In this document: positions 49,470 through 58,911 of the stretch, in pieces
How positions within the stretch are numbered: position 1 is the first letter of the stretch
Layout of the letters: the number at the start of each line of letters is the position of its first letter
Assembly: GCA_039807785.1 (NCBI GenBank)
Contig: JBDHRX010000002.1
Span: 1-64,000, forward strand
Length of the DNA: 64,000 nt
Direction of reading: 5' to 3'
From: Zeimonas sp039807785
GTDB taxonomy: Bacteria > Pseudomonadota > Gammaproteobacteria > Burkholderiales > Burkholderiaceae_E
Made by a program: the position numbers and the translations under genes
The notes under the pieces: model-generated
The model's database searches: none
What the model was told of the DNA's origin: nothing
Seen by the model: the letters and a program-made list of their open reading frames with translations, nothing else

Positions 49470-50359
49470 ACCGGGATCGAGCCGTCGCGAGCGGCACGCG
49501 CCCGGGCGTGCGCTTCGATGCGTGCTTCGAGGCTTTCGATCGCCACCGCAGCGTCGTCGTGCGCTGGTCGCCGGCGGATGCGGCGCCGCGCGCCCGGGCC
49601 CTGTTCGTGCCCGCTTTCGGCGACGAGATGAACCAGATGCGGCGCATGGTCCGGCTGGCGGCCGAGGCGCTGGCGGCGCGGGGCATCGCGAGCTGCACCT
49701 TCGACCTGTTCGGCACCGGCGACAGCAGCGCCGACTTCCGGGACGCGCGCGTCGAGCACTGGCTGGCGGATTGCCGCAGGATGGCCGCCGGCACGGCCGA
49801 TGCCGGCGCGGGCCTGCCGCTGGTCCTGGTCGGATGCCGGTTGGGCGCGGCCCTGGCTTCGCGCGTCTCGCACGAGTTGCCGGAGCGGCTCGCGGCGTTC
49901 CTGGGGTGGGCGCCGGTGCTGCAGGGCCGGCAGCAGCTTTCGGCGATGCTGCGCGTCGCCAACGTGGGCCGGATGCAGCGTCCCGACGAGGCGGCGGCGC
50001 CCGAGCCGAAGGCGCTGTGGGCACAGGGACGCATCGCGATGCTCGGCGGCTATCCGTTCGCGCCCGGGCTGGTCGAGGGGCTCGAAAGGCTCGACGGCAG
50101 CGCCGCGCCCGCGGCGCGTGGCGCGACCCTGATCGAGTTGCGCATGCCGGTCGAGGGCGCAGCCGTCACGGTGCCGGAAGGGCTGGCCAAGCGCGCCGCG
50201 GCCTGGACCCAGGCGGGCGTGCCGACCGCCGCGCAGGCCGTGGCCGGCCCCGCCTTCTGGAACGTCGCCGACCTGGTGGACGTGCCCGCGCTGGTGGCGG
50301 CGACCGCCGACGCGGTCGCCGAAGCGCTCGGGCCGCAGGACGGCGGAGCGGTATCGTGA
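49466..50359 (+). CDS. Exosortase-A-associated hydrolase 2
   Basis: This 297-residue alpha/beta hydrolase has LFVPAFGDEMNQMRRMVRL near 47-65, FDLFGTGDSSADF and the elbow VLVGCRLGAALA, with Arg where serine hydrolases have the nucleophile. This matches the TIGR03101-type family of exosortase A loci. GTG 49466 overlaps the AsnB-like stop (GTGA), and the stop overlaps hydrolase 1 (GTGA). A paralogue is encoded at 25546-26397. Confidence 0.82.
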   Translation: MNRDRAVASGTRPGVRFDACFEAFDRHRSVVVRWSPADAAPRARALFVPAFGDEMNQMRRMVRLAAEALAARGIASCTFDLFGTGDSSADFRDARVEHWLADCRRMAAGTADAGAGLPLVLVGCRLGAALASRVSHELPERLAAFLGWAPVLQGRQQLSAMLRVANVGRMQRPDEAAAPEPKALWAQGRIAMLGGYPFAPGLVEGLERLDGSAAPAARGATLIELRMPVEGAAVTVPEGLAKRAAAWTQAGVPTAAQAVAGPAFWNVADLVDVPALVAATADAVAEALGPQDGGAVS

Positions 50360-51222
50360 GCCAGGCCGCGATGCCGCGCCCGATCGACGAGACGGTGGTC
50401 ATCATCGGTCCGCCCGGCGCCGAGCTGGTCGGCGTGCTGGCACGGCCGGCCGATCCGGCCGCGGCGAAGCCGCTCGGCGTCGTCATCGTGGTGGGGGGGC
50501 CGCAGACGCGCGTCGGCTCGCATCGCCAGTTCGTGCTGATGGCGCGGGCGTTGGCCGCGACCGGCCACCCCTGCCTGCGCTTCGACTACACCGGCATGGG
50601 CGACAGCCCCGGGCCGCGCCCGGACTTCGAGCACGCGGGGCCGGACCTGCGCCGGGCCTGCGATGCGCTCGCGACGCAGGCGGGTTGCGCGAAGCTGGCG
50701 CTCTGGGGCCTGTGCGACGGCGCCACCGCGGCACTGTTCTACGCGCCCGGCGACGAGCGCGTCGCTGCCGTCATCGCCGCGAACCCCTGGGCGCGCAGCG
50801 ATGCCACGCGCTCGGCGGCGCTGGTCTCGGAACACTACGGCTCGCGCCTGCGCTCGGCCGAGTTCTGGAAGAAGCTCCTCACCGGCCGCATCGACGTGCT
50901 CGGTGCGGCGCGCGAGGCGGTCGGCCACCTGTTGCGGGCGCGTGGGGGAGCGCGCGACCCGGATAGCGGCTCGGGCCAACGCGAGGATCTGCCGATTCGG
51001 CTTGCGCGCACCATCGCGACATGGGGCGGATCGCTGCGCCTGCAACTGAGCGGCCATGATCTCACGGCTGCGGAATTCGAGATCGGAATGAGTCGATCCG
51101 GGCTACCCCGGGACCGGGAGACCGGCGCGCTTCGGATCGAGGATGCCGATCACACCTTCTCGGACCCGCGGCACTGGGACGCAGCGATCGCGGACCTGAT
51201 GGACGTCCTCGCGCGTCTTTGA
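50356..51222 (+). CDS. Exosortase-A-associated hydrolase 1
   Basis: This 288-residue alpha/beta hydrolase has GVVIVVGGPQTRVGSHRQFV near 40-59, FDYTGMGDSPG, and the nucleophile elbow LWGLCDGATAAL with a cysteine. These are the signatures of TIGR03100. Its exact substrate in exopolysaccharide loci is not known. It is the last gene of the + operon, 31 bp from the convergent SGNH hydrolase gene. Confidence 0.9.
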   Translation: MSQAAMPRPIDETVVIIGPPGAELVGVLARPADPAAAKPLGVVIVVGGPQTRVGSHRQFVLMARALAATGHPCLRFDYTGMGDSPGPRPDFEHAGPDLRRACDALATQAGCAKLALWGLCDGATAALFYAPGDERVAAVIAANPWARSDATRSAALVSEHYGSRLRSAEFWKKLLTGRIDVLGAAREAVGHLLRARGGARDPDSGSGQREDLPIRLARTIATWGGSLRLQLSGHDLTAAEFEIGMSRSGLPRDRETGALRIEDADHTFSDPRHWDAAIADLMDVLARL

Positions 51223-51253
51223 CCTCTCCACCCGACGGGACGCCCGGAGCGCG

Positions 51254-52351
51254 TCACCTCGCGGCCCGTGCCGATAGATCCGGCAGCGACAGAAGCGCCT
51301 CGGATACGCGGCTCGCCTGCGCGCGGTTTCCGGCATCCGTGAAGTGGACGCTATCCGTGAAGTGCATCGGGTTCCCCGGAATCCGGTCTTCGCCCCCGAT
51401 GAGGAGAATCCGTTCGCTCGCCGCCACTTCGCCGATGATGGCGTTGTACCTCCGATATGCGGCCAGCAGCTGTCCGGAGTCGAATCCCGGCATGTATAGC
51501 ATCGCGGACTGCATCGCCGTCCGTCGGGCGGCTTCGTCTTGATCGACCCGGAGTTGGGTCGAGAAGGTGACGAGCGCCACGATCGCACCGGTTGCCTTGG
51601 CGGCACGTACCAGCGCTGTCAGGTCATTGCCGAATCCGGCCCCGAGCGATTCGGCTTCGATCGTGATCGAATCGACCGATCCCGACTCCGCAGCGGTTCG
51701 AGCAAGCATCAGCCGCAGGTTCTTGGTGACCAGGTTCCAGAGCAGCGAATGGCGCGCGAGCCAGGAGCTCTCCGGGAGCGCGACCGAGGCCGAGCCGGAT
51801 TGCTTCGCCGCAATGCCGCGCAACTCGCCCGACAGGTCGTTGGTCGCATGGTAGATGACGATCACGTCGGGCTGCAGCGGTGCGACGCGCAGTGCCAGAT
51901 TCCGCGTCGAACTCGTCACCGTGTAGCCGGGAACCGCGCCGTTGACGTAGTCGAAGTTCGTTTCGGGAAAGCGCCTGCGAAGCGCGTCGACGACGAGACT
52001 CGGCCACACGGCGTCGTTCGAGCTGGCTTCGGCACAGAAGGTGGTCGAGGCGCCGAGAAATCCGACCCGAATGGTCCCTGGAGGCTTGGGTACCGCTATT
52101 TCCGGACCGCGGAAGCCCAGATCGTTGATCTGGATCGGACCGAAGTGCGCTCCTGCTTTCGGTATCCGGAGGCCGGTGCGAGCGTCGACCTCGTAGACCT
52201 GGTCCAGACTGCCTGCGTAGCCGTACTTGATCGTCTGGCGAATTCGTACCGCAACCTCGGCGGCGCCGATCAGCAATGCGAGCAGGGTTGCGACGACGGC
52301 GGCCGACAGCCAAGCCTTGGCACGGTCGGAAAGGCGTGGTCGAGCGTCCAT
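51254..52351 (-). CDS. Membrane-anchored SGNH/GDSL hydrolase
   Basis: This is a 365-residue protein from ATG 52351. One N-terminal membrane helix (about 15-36) is followed by an SGNH domain: FLGASTTFCAEASS (block I, Ser), IVIYHATNDLSG (block III, Asn) and DSVHFTDAGN (block V, Asp-x2-His). Such enzymes add or remove O-acyl groups on glycans in the periplasm. It is 11 bp downstream of the carbamoyltransferase gene and probably shares its operon. Confidence 0.85.
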   Translation of the reverse strand: MDARPRLSDRAKAWLSAAVVATLLALLIGAAEVAVRIRQTIKYGYAGSLDQVYEVDARTGLRIPKAGAHFGPIQINDLGFRGPEIAVPKPPGTIRVGFLGASTTFCAEASSNDAVWPSLVVDALRRRFPETNFDYVNGAVPGYTVTSSTRNLALRVAPLQPDVIVIYHATNDLSGELRGIAAKQSGSASVALPESSWLARHSLLWNLVTKNLRLMLARTAAESGSVDSITIEAESLGAGFGNDLTALVRAAKATGAIVALVTFSTQLRVDQDEAARRTAMQSAMLYMPGFDSGQLLAAYRRYNAIIGEVAASERILLIGGEDRIPGNPMHFTDSVHFTDAGNRAQASRVSEALLSLPDLSARAAR

Positions 52352-52362
52352 CGAGAGCCGCT

Positions 52363-54201
52363 TCAGTCGAGCTCGAACTTCTCGGTGTAGTTCTGCTTCA
52401 GCGACGGGTCCTGGTCTTCCTTGAGCAGCAGGCAGTTCCCGATCGCAAGCGTCTCGATCTCGGTGCCCATGAAGCAATGAAAGGCGTCTTCGGGCGTGCA
52501 GACGATCGGCTCACCGCGTACATTGAAGCTCGTGTTGACGACGACCGGGCAACCGGTCAGGCGGTGGAAGGCCGAGATCAGCGCGTGGTAGCGCGGGTTG
52601 GTCTCCCGGTGAACGGTCTGGATGCGCGCCGAGTAATCCACGTGCGTCACCGCGGGAATATCCGAGCGCGGGACGTTGAGCTTGTCGATACCGAAGAGGG
52701 CCTGCTCGTCGGCGGTCACCTTCTTGCGGCGGCTCGCGACGACGTCGGCGACCAGCAACATGTAGGGACTGTCGCCGTCCAGTTCGAACCATTCGTGCAC
52801 GTGCTCGCGCAGCACGGAAGGTGCGAACGGCCGGAACGATTCCCGGTACTTCACCTTCAGGTTGAGCGTCTTCTGCATCGTCGGCGAGCGCGGGTCGCCG
52901 AGAATGGAACGTCCGCCGAGCGCGCGCGGGCCGAACTCCATGCGGCCCTGGAACCAGCCCAGCGCGCGCCCCTCGGACAGGTGGCGCGCACAGACGTCGA
53001 TGATGTCGTGCTCTTCCAGAACCCGGAAATGCGCCCCGGCGGCCGTCAGCCGCGCCTGGATGTCGGACTGCGGGAACTCGGGGCCGAGGTAGCTCCCCTT
53101 CATCGCATCGCGCCCCGGGGCGACGGTGCGCGGGCCGCGTTCCGGGCCATGGAAGGTCATCAGTGCGGCTCCGAGCGCACCGCCGGCGTCTCCGGCGGCG
53201 GGCTGGATCCACAAGCGATCGAACCGGCCATCCCTGAGGATCTTGCCGTTGGCGACGCAGTTCAGCGCGACGCCCCCGGCCAGGCACAGATTGCGGCTTC
53301 TGCCTTCGCTGGCGATCGATCGCGTGAGCCGCAAGACGCATTCTTCGGTGACCGCCTGAATCGACGCGGCCAGATCCATGTGTCGTTGCGCGAGGCGATC
53401 ATGTTCCGGTCGACGGGGCGGGCCACCGAACAGGGCGTCGAAGCGCTCGTTCGTCATCGTGAGCCCGGTGCAGTAGTCGAAGTAGTCGAGATTCAATCGG
53501 AAGCTGCCGTCCGACTTCACATCGATCAGATGATCGAGAATCACCGTTGCATAGCGCGGCTCGCCGTAGGGGGCCAAGCCCATCACCTTGTACTCGCCGG
53601 AATTGACCTTGAATCCGGTGTAGTAGGTGAAAGCCGAATAGAGCAGTCCGAGCGAGTGGGGAAAATGGATCTCGCGGCAGATCTCGAGGCCGTTGCCGCG
53701 GCCCACGGCCAGCGATGTCGTCGCCCACTCGCCGACGCCGTCCATCGTCAGAACGACTGCGTCCTCGAACGGCGAGGGGAAGTACGCACTGGCCGCATGA
53801 CTCAGGTGATGCTCGGAAAAACGTAGACGCTCGCGAGCCGGGAACTGCGGATCGAGATTCTTCAGTTCGCGGCAGAGCAGATCCTTCAAGAACAGCTTTT
53901 CGCGCAGCCAGACGGGGATGGCAGCCGAGAACGACTTGAATCCGCGAGGAGCGAAAGCCAGATACGTTTCCAGCAATCGCTCGAACTTCAGGAACGGCTT
54001 GTCGTAGAACGCGACCCGGTCGACCTCGGACAAGCCGATTCCGGCCTGTCGCAGGCAGGCGCCGATCGCGTTGATCGGAAACCGGGCATCGTGCTTCCGG
54101 CGCGTGAACCGCTCCTCCTGGGCCGCTGCGACGATCTCGCCGTTCTTGACCAGGGCGGCGGCGCTGTCGTGGTAGTACGCCGAGATGCCGAGGACGTGCA
54201 T
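52363..54201 (-). CDS. NodU/CmcH-type carbamoyltransferase
   Basis: In this 612-residue protein, the N-terminal Kae1-like domain has MHVLGISAYYHDSAAALV and the metal-binding HHLSHAASAY near 131-140. The C-terminal domain has FQGRMEFGPRALGGRSILGDPR. It transfers the carbamoyl group from carbamoyl phosphate to a hydroxyl, commonly of a sugar. It lies in a four-gene minus-strand set with DUF5989, SxtJ-like and SGNH proteins, a set often seen together in glycan loci. Confidence 0.95.
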   Translation of the reverse strand: MHVLGISAYYHDSAAALVKNGEIVAAAQEERFTRRKHDARFPINAIGACLRQAGIGLSEVDRVAFYDKPFLKFERLLETYLAFAPRGFKSFSAAIPVWLREKLFLKDLLCRELKNLDPQFPARERLRFSEHHLSHAASAYFPSPFEDAVVLTMDGVGEWATTSLAVGRGNGLEICREIHFPHSLGLLYSAFTYYTGFKVNSGEYKVMGLAPYGEPRYATVILDHLIDVKSDGSFRLNLDYFDYCTGLTMTNERFDALFGGPPRRPEHDRLAQRHMDLAASIQAVTEECVLRLTRSIASEGRSRNLCLAGGVALNCVANGKILRDGRFDRLWIQPAAGDAGGALGAALMTFHGPERGPRTVAPGRDAMKGSYLGPEFPQSDIQARLTAAGAHFRVLEEHDIIDVCARHLSEGRALGWFQGRMEFGPRALGGRSILGDPRSPTMQKTLNLKVKYRESFRPFAPSVLREHVHEWFELDGDSPYMLLVADVVASRRKKVTADEQALFGIDKLNVPRSDIPAVTHVDYSARIQTVHRETNPRYHALISAFHRLTGCPVVVNTSFNVRGEPIVCTPEDAFHCFMGTEIETLAIGNCLLLKEDQDPSLKQNYTEKFELD

Positions 54202-54209
54202 CGCCCGGC

Positions 54210-54362
54210 CTAGAACAGCGTGTAGATGAATGGCGCGATTGCGGAACCTTGTGCGAGCACGAGCAGGCCGCCGAGCACCAGCATCACCAGCAGGATCGGC
54301 AGCATCCAGAACTTCTTGCGTGCTGCCATGAAGGCGAACAGTTCCCTGACGAGGTCGATCAT
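54210..54362 (-). CDS. DUF5989 small membrane protein
   Basis: This 50-residue protein begins MIDLVRELFAFMAARKKFW, followed by one hydrophobic helix (LLVMLVLGGLLVLAQG) and the ending IAPFIYTLF. This is the DUF5989 pattern, which is regularly found between a carbamoyltransferase and an SxtJ-type gene. Function is unknown; it probably holds the carbamoyltransferase at the membrane. The gene is 8 bp from each neighbour. Confidence 0.9.
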   Translation of the reverse strand: MIDLVRELFAFMAARKKFWMLPILLVMLVLGGLLVLAQGSAIAPFIYTLF

Positions 54363-54369
54363 CGTGGCC

Positions 54370-54804
54370 TCAGAACTGGTTGTTCAAGGATTCAGGGCTG
54401 GGTCCTGGGGGATCGCGGTCGATCCAGTAGGTCTGGACCGGTTCGAACCGGAGTCTCAACGGGTCCTTGCGCAGCAGTCGCATGACCAGGCCGAAGGGGG
54501 TGATCACGACGAAGAACAGCAGGGCGAGGATGACCGGACTGACGATTCGGTGCAGCAATGCGCCGAAGCGCATCCAGAGGCGATTCAGCGGGGTCAGCAC
54601 CGAGGGAAAGAGCAGCGCGGTGGCACCGAATGCGGCCGAGACGACTACCGACCAGAGGCGCGCCGATCCGCCGTACAGTAGCGGGAACAGGGCGAGCAGC
54701 GCGAAAAAACCGCAGAAAACCAGTCCGAAGGACCGGTTGGTCGGGAGTTGCAGCTCCCCGGGTGAATTTGGTTCGGTACTTGGCATCGGTCGACCGTCGA
54801 TCAT
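54370..54804 (-). CDS. SxtJ-family membrane protein
   Basis: This 144-residue protein has three or four hydrophobic segments (about 25-46, 50-68, 84-108). RSFGLVFCGFFALLALFPL and a proline/asparagine-containing segment SVLTPLNRLWMRFG follow the SxtJ pattern. SxtJ genes are found beside carbamoyltransferases. ATG 54804 is preceded by AGG at short spacing; ATG 54786 is an alternative. Confidence 0.82.
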   Translation of the reverse strand: MIDGRPMPSTEPNSPGELQLPTNRSFGLVFCGFFALLALFPLLYGGSARLWSVVVSAAFGATALLFPSVLTPLNRLWMRFGALLHRIVSPVILALLFFVVITPFGLVMRLLRKDPLRLRFEPVQTYWIDRDPPGPSPESLNNQF

Positions 54805-54880
54805 CTGCCTGGCTCGGCGTCGAACCAGGTGCAGTTTGCCCCATGATGGACCGGCTGTGTCGACCGTGCAGTGAATTTTT

Positions 54881-57145
54881 TCAGTACGCGACGTTGCGCG
54901 GCCGTACGCTCCAGACCGGCGTGCTGGTATTGAAGTAGACGGTCGCGGCCTGCCAGTTCGGCGCGCTCACCATGCGGTTGTAGGCGTCCAGCGCGCCGCT
55001 GGCGTTGTGCTCGACCGCGTAGGCGATCGCCGGCTGCAGGTTGCCCCAGTAGCTCGTGGCGAGCCCGTCGCCTTCGATATAGGCGTCGAGCAGCGTCGTG
55101 CCGGACGCGTAGCTCTGCCCCGCGGCGGCGAAGGCGGCGCCCCAGTTCGGGTACCAGGGGCCGGTTCCTCCGGTCCAGTCGATCGCGCCCAGCTCGGCCG
55201 GCGCATAGGGCACCGTGTACATCGCGGCGTGCCGGTACGACCACTGGCCCGCCTGGTTCTCGCCCAGGCGCCCGACGATCGAACGGTATTTCCAGGCCAG
55301 GAACTGGTCGAGCTTGCTGCCGTACGCGGCGCCATGGGCCTGCACCGCCTTCATGTTGCCGAACGACCAGGTCAGGAAGTCCTCCATCCACGCGGCCGAA
55401 TCGGTCTTGCCGTCGCCGGCGGAGTAGTCGCTGTAGGGCTGCATGAGCCCGAGCGGATTGCTTGCCTGGGCGACATACCGCGCGTGGTGCCAGTCGATGT
55501 TGCTCTGGACGCTGCCCACGTACTCGGACCTCATCGGCTCGTCGTCGTCGGGGGTGATCGCCGCCACGTGGCCGAGGGCGCGCAGCGTCCAGGCCGCGCC
55601 ACGCGTGGTGTTGCTGCCGGCCGAACTGAGGATGATGCCCTGCGTGTACTGCCGGTTGGTATCCGATTGCTTCAGGAACAGCGCCGACGAGAGCAGCTGC
55701 ATCTCGTCCAGGAAGTACCAGCGTCCGGTGACCAGGTACGCCATGTAGCCGATTGCGGGCATGTGCGAGTTCGTGAACGCGGGGGGTGCCCCGCCGCCGG
55801 CAGCCGGAGTCACCTGCGCCTTCGACGAGCTGCCGATGCCCGAGATGCCCGACCCCGAGCCGAGCAGCAGGTTCGGGTACGCGGAGAAGCGGGGCGCGCG
55901 GTTCGTATTCTCGTCGCGATAGTGGTAGCCGTAGCGGCCCGCCGCGTAGCCGTTCACCTGCACCGCGCGCCAGGCGCGCGGGTCGCCGTCGCTGGTCAGG
56001 TAGACGACGTCCCATTCGGGCAGCGGCCCGATCGAGGGATGGAATCCCGCGGCACCCATGCCGTTGGGATAGTTCGCCTGCGCGAGCGGGGTGTAGCTCG
56101 CGACCTGGCGGCTCAGGATGGCCGACCCCGATGTCGTCGCCCCCCGATACGCCGGCACCAGCCCGGTCAGCTGCAGGTAGCCCATGTCGTGCCGGAAGGT
56201 GATGCCCGGATCGCCGTTCAGCCAGTGCGAGAAAGCCTGGCCGCTCGCGAGCACGGCGCGCGTGTGGTTGTACAGGGTCAGGCTGCCGCTGAACCGGGTG
56301 GCGCCGTTGATGGCGAAACTGGCCGCGCCCGAGCGCTCGCCCGGGCCGGCCCGCATCAGGTAGCCGTTCTCGATCCACGGCACGATCTCGACGGCGCCGC
56401 CGCGATACAGGCGCACCTCGAGCCAGCCGACCAGGTGGGCGTCGGCGCCGATGGCCTGCCGGTAGACCCAGGAGGCCATCTCGGGCCCCGAGACCGGAGA
56501 CAGGAACGGAGCGTCCCAGCCGCTGCCGGACCAGGCGGCGGTTCCGTAGCCGCCGAACGAGATCGAGGCCGAGATGCCGGTGGCTTTCAGGTCGGCCAGC
56601 GTCAGGGCCGCGGCGGCGGGCGCGGTATTGGTCCAGCCCACCGTCACGGTCTGCTCGGTGCTCGCCTGCAGGTCGATCAGCCCCGAGAGCACCGCGAACT
56701 TGACCGAGCCGTCGTGCCAGCGGTTCTTCACCGCCGCCTGGAATCCGCGCAGGCTCGGGTTGCTGGCCGTGACGTACTTGCCGGCGGGAACGTCGCCCTG
56801 CCGGAACGCGTAGCCGGCGGAGAAAGGCAGCGCGGTTCCCGACGAGCTGCCGGTCAGGCGCAGGGTGGACGAGCCGGTGACCGGCGAGGGCGGCGGCAGG
56901 CTCGCCGCGCTGCTGCCGGAGTTGCCCGATGGCACGGTGGTGGTCGCGCCGCCGGAGCTGCTTCCGGTGCTGCCTCCCGAGCCGCTGCCCGAGCCGGCGT
57001 TGCTGCTCTCGCCCGCCTTGGCATCGATCGACAGACCGTTGCCGCCGCCCCCACCCCCGCAGCCGGCCAGCCCGACGATGGCGCCGACTACGGTCGAGGC
57101 CATGAGAAGCCGGAGGCGGCCGTGCGCGAGACGGGATGCGTTCAT
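54881..57145 (-). CDS. Large surface lipoprotein, possible polysaccharide lyase-like
   Basis: This 754-residue protein has a lipoprotein signal peptide ending LAGCGGGGGG (lipid on Cys near 28) and a Gly/Ser/Thr-rich linker (30-85). A long extracytoplasmic part follows; its first domain (AGYAFRQGDVPAGKYV, KNRWHDGSVKFAVLSG) resembles the RIFT-barrel start of PcRGLX/YetA-like rhamnogalacturonan lyases. Later sections (HDMGYLQLTGLVPAY, TRGAAWTLRALGHVAAI) look like a helical toroid. A glycan lyase or binding protein is possible, but no catalytic residues are assigned. A similar linker style is found in the lipoprotein at 58912. Confidence 0.6.
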   Translation of the reverse strand: MNASRLAHGRLRLLMASTVVGAIVGLAGCGGGGGGNGLSIDAKAGESSNAGSGSGSGGSTGSSSGGATTTVPSGNSGSSAASLPPPSPVTGSSTLRLTGSSSGTALPFSAGYAFRQGDVPAGKYVTASNPSLRGFQAAVKNRWHDGSVKFAVLSGLIDLQASTEQTVTVGWTNTAPAAAALTLADLKATGISASISFGGYGTAAWSGSGWDAPFLSPVSGPEMASWVYRQAIGADAHLVGWLEVRLYRGGAVEIVPWIENGYLMRAGPGERSGAASFAINGATRFSGSLTLYNHTRAVLASGQAFSHWLNGDPGITFRHDMGYLQLTGLVPAYRGATTSGSAILSRQVASYTPLAQANYPNGMGAAGFHPSIGPLPEWDVVYLTSDGDPRAWRAVQVNGYAAGRYGYHYRDENTNRAPRFSAYPNLLLGSGSGISGIGSSSKAQVTPAAGGGAPPAFTNSHMPAIGYMAYLVTGRWYFLDEMQLLSSALFLKQSDTNRQYTQGIILSSAGSNTTRGAAWTLRALGHVAAITPDDDEPMRSEYVGSVQSNIDWHHARYVAQASNPLGLMQPYSDYSAGDGKTDSAAWMEDFLTWSFGNMKAVQAHGAAYGSKLDQFLAWKYRSIVGRLGENQAGQWSYRHAAMYTVPYAPAELGAIDWTGGTGPWYPNWGAAFAAAGQSYASGTTLLDAYIEGDGLATSYWGNLQPAIAYAVEHNASGALDAYNRMVSAPNWQAATVYFNTSTPVWSVRPRNVAY

Positions 57146-57326
57146 GGGCGATTCGATCCGGTGAGGGGTTGCCCGCAGATTCTCGGGGCTGGCGGCTGCG
57201 ATGGGGCCGCTGCGCGGGACGGAAGCGCGATGGGGGCCGATGGACGGTGGTTTTTCAGGGGTCGTCGCGGACGATGTCACGGTCGGCGTGGAGCGGATGT
57301 GCTAGCGGGGTTCGGTGTTGGCGCGG

Positions 57327-57332
57327 ACTATA
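57327..57332 (-). promoter_or_regulatory. -10-like box upstream of the large lipoprotein
   Basis: TATAGT on the minus strand stands 182 bp before the lipoprotein start, in the 209-bp gap (57146-57354). No clear -35 is present. No other signals were seen in this gap. Confidence 0.3.
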
Positions 57333-57354
57333 GCGAGGTCGGTGGGCAGGCGCT

Positions 57355-58614
57355 TCATGGAGCGCTGACGCGATCGTCATCCCGGGTGATCGCGTCGAGC
57401 ATCTGCGCGAAGCGCCCGGTGAGCGTGCGGCGTGAATACCTTTCCGCGATCTCGGGCGCCACCACCGGCAGGCGATCGGCGCGCAGCGCATCGAGGAATC
57501 GAGGCAGCGCATCGACGATGGCCTCGGCGGACTCGAGCCGGGTCACGAAGGGGTAGCCCAGGCCGGACAGCGTCCGGCCGGTGTCGCCCGCGGGATCGGC
57601 AAGCCCCAGCACGGGCCGGCCGGCGCGCAGGTACTCGTAGAGCTTCGCCGGGATCTGCTCGTTGCAGTTGGCGCCCTGCATCACCACCAGCGCGTCGGCA
57701 TCGAGCATCTCGCCCAGCGCTTCGCGATAGGGGATCGGCGGCAGGATCTCGACGAAGGCTTCGACCTGGTGCGCGCCGGCGAGTTCGCGCAGCAGCGCCT
57801 CGTGCACCGGGGCGCGGAAGCGCAGCACGAAGTCCCCGGGGCGGATCCGGCCGTCGGTCGCGAGGCGCCCCATTGCCTGGAATAGGGCCAGCGGATCCCG
57901 TTCCGAGGGGTAGACGATTCCGCTGTGCAGTAGTACCGGCGGACCGCCGCGCCGTGCGATCGGCCGATCGCCGACCTCGGCGAAGGCGGCATCGTCGAAC
58001 CCGTTCTCGATCAGCGTGAACGCGTCGGCCGGCCGGCGGGGATAGCGCTGTCGGTAGGTGTCCAGCGCCGAGGGCGAGACGAAGACCATCCGCGCGGCGC
58101 GCTCGGCCGCCGCTTCCTCGATGCGCTTGAAGGCTTGCCAGCGGCGTGGGTCGGCCGGATAGCCCTCCTGGGCCATCGGGTCGCGGAAGTCGGCGATCCA
58201 GGGCAGGCCGGTGCGCCGGGCCAGCGCGGCGCCGATCTGGTGCGCGGTCGCGATCGGATAGGTACTCCAGATCGCCCGGACACCCCGTTCGCGGCACAGT
58301 CTCGCCCCGGCGCGGACCGCCCACCAGGACCAGCTCGCCCAGCGGTCGGGAAGCGCCGCCCAGCCCGGGTAACGGCCCGCGATCGACAGATGCCGCCCGG
58401 CATCGAGGCAGCGCGTCCGGACCACCTCGCAGCCTGCCGGGACCAGCGCCAGCGATCGCTCGTCGGTCTGTTCGTAGGCCTCGGGCCGGACGCTGAGCAC
58501 GATCGGGCGCCAGCCGAAGTCCGGCAGGTACTGCGCGAAGCGGACGGTGCGCTGCAGCCCGCTGCTGGCCGACAGGGGGGGGAAGTGGTAGGCGATGAGC
58601 AGGACGGTGCGCAC
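57355..58614 (-). CDS. Glycosyltransferase, GT-B fold
   Basis: This is a 419-residue protein from GTG 58614. The N-terminus VLLIAYHFPPLSASSGLQRT is the typical opening of these transferases, followed by LPWIADFRDPM, NGFDDAAF and the donor-site block QIPAKLYEYLRAGRPVLGLAD near 325-345. It moves an unknown sugar in the glycan pathway. Upstream of GTG the frame stays open but has no support. Its neighbour across the gap is the large lipoprotein, on the same strand. Confidence 0.87.
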   Translation of the reverse strand: MRTVLLIAYHFPPLSASSGLQRTVRFAQYLPDFGWRPIVLSVRPEAYEQTDERSLALVPAGCEVVRTRCLDAGRHLSIAGRYPGWAALPDRWASWSWWAVRAGARLCRERGVRAIWSTYPIATAHQIGAALARRTGLPWIADFRDPMAQEGYPADPRRWQAFKRIEEAAAERAARMVFVSPSALDTYRQRYPRRPADAFTLIENGFDDAAFAEVGDRPIARRGGPPVLLHSGIVYPSERDPLALFQAMGRLATDGRIRPGDFVLRFRAPVHEALLRELAGAHQVEAFVEILPPIPYREALGEMLDADALVVMQGANCNEQIPAKLYEYLRAGRPVLGLADPAGDTGRTLSGLGYPFVTRLESAEAIVDALPRFLDALRADRLPVVAPEIAERYSRRTLTGRFAQMLDAITRDDDRVSAP

Positions 58615-58799
58615 GGTGCGCCGGATTCTAGCGCCGCCTCGTTTCCCCGGGAGGATTGACGCCGGTGTCAGCGGACGGGCGGCCGCTGCGCGCGGCCAGG
58701 GTGCCACTATCCGGCGCACAATACGCGGCGGTGGCGGTCGACGGCCCCGGGCCGTGCCGCTCATCTCGCCCACGCCGCCGCCCAGCCGATGGCACCTGC

Positions 58800-58821
58800 G
58801 AGCGTGACTTTTTCCACGCTC
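58800..58821 (+). promoter_or_regulatory. Inverted repeat upstream of the beta-propeller lipoprotein
   Basis: GAGCGTG (58800-58806) and CACGCTC (58815-58821) frame an eight-base T-rich centre. It lies 90 bp before the lipoprotein start in the 297-bp divergent region 58615-58911, which otherwise holds no gene. It could be an operator or part of a hairpin. Confidence 0.35.
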
Positions 58822-58911
58822 CAATGCCTGCCGGGCGGGAATTCCCTCGAGGCAGTGGGCCGTCGCCCGGTAGCGTTCGCCACCGTCATTGCTTCGCAGC
58901 ACAGGTGAGTC

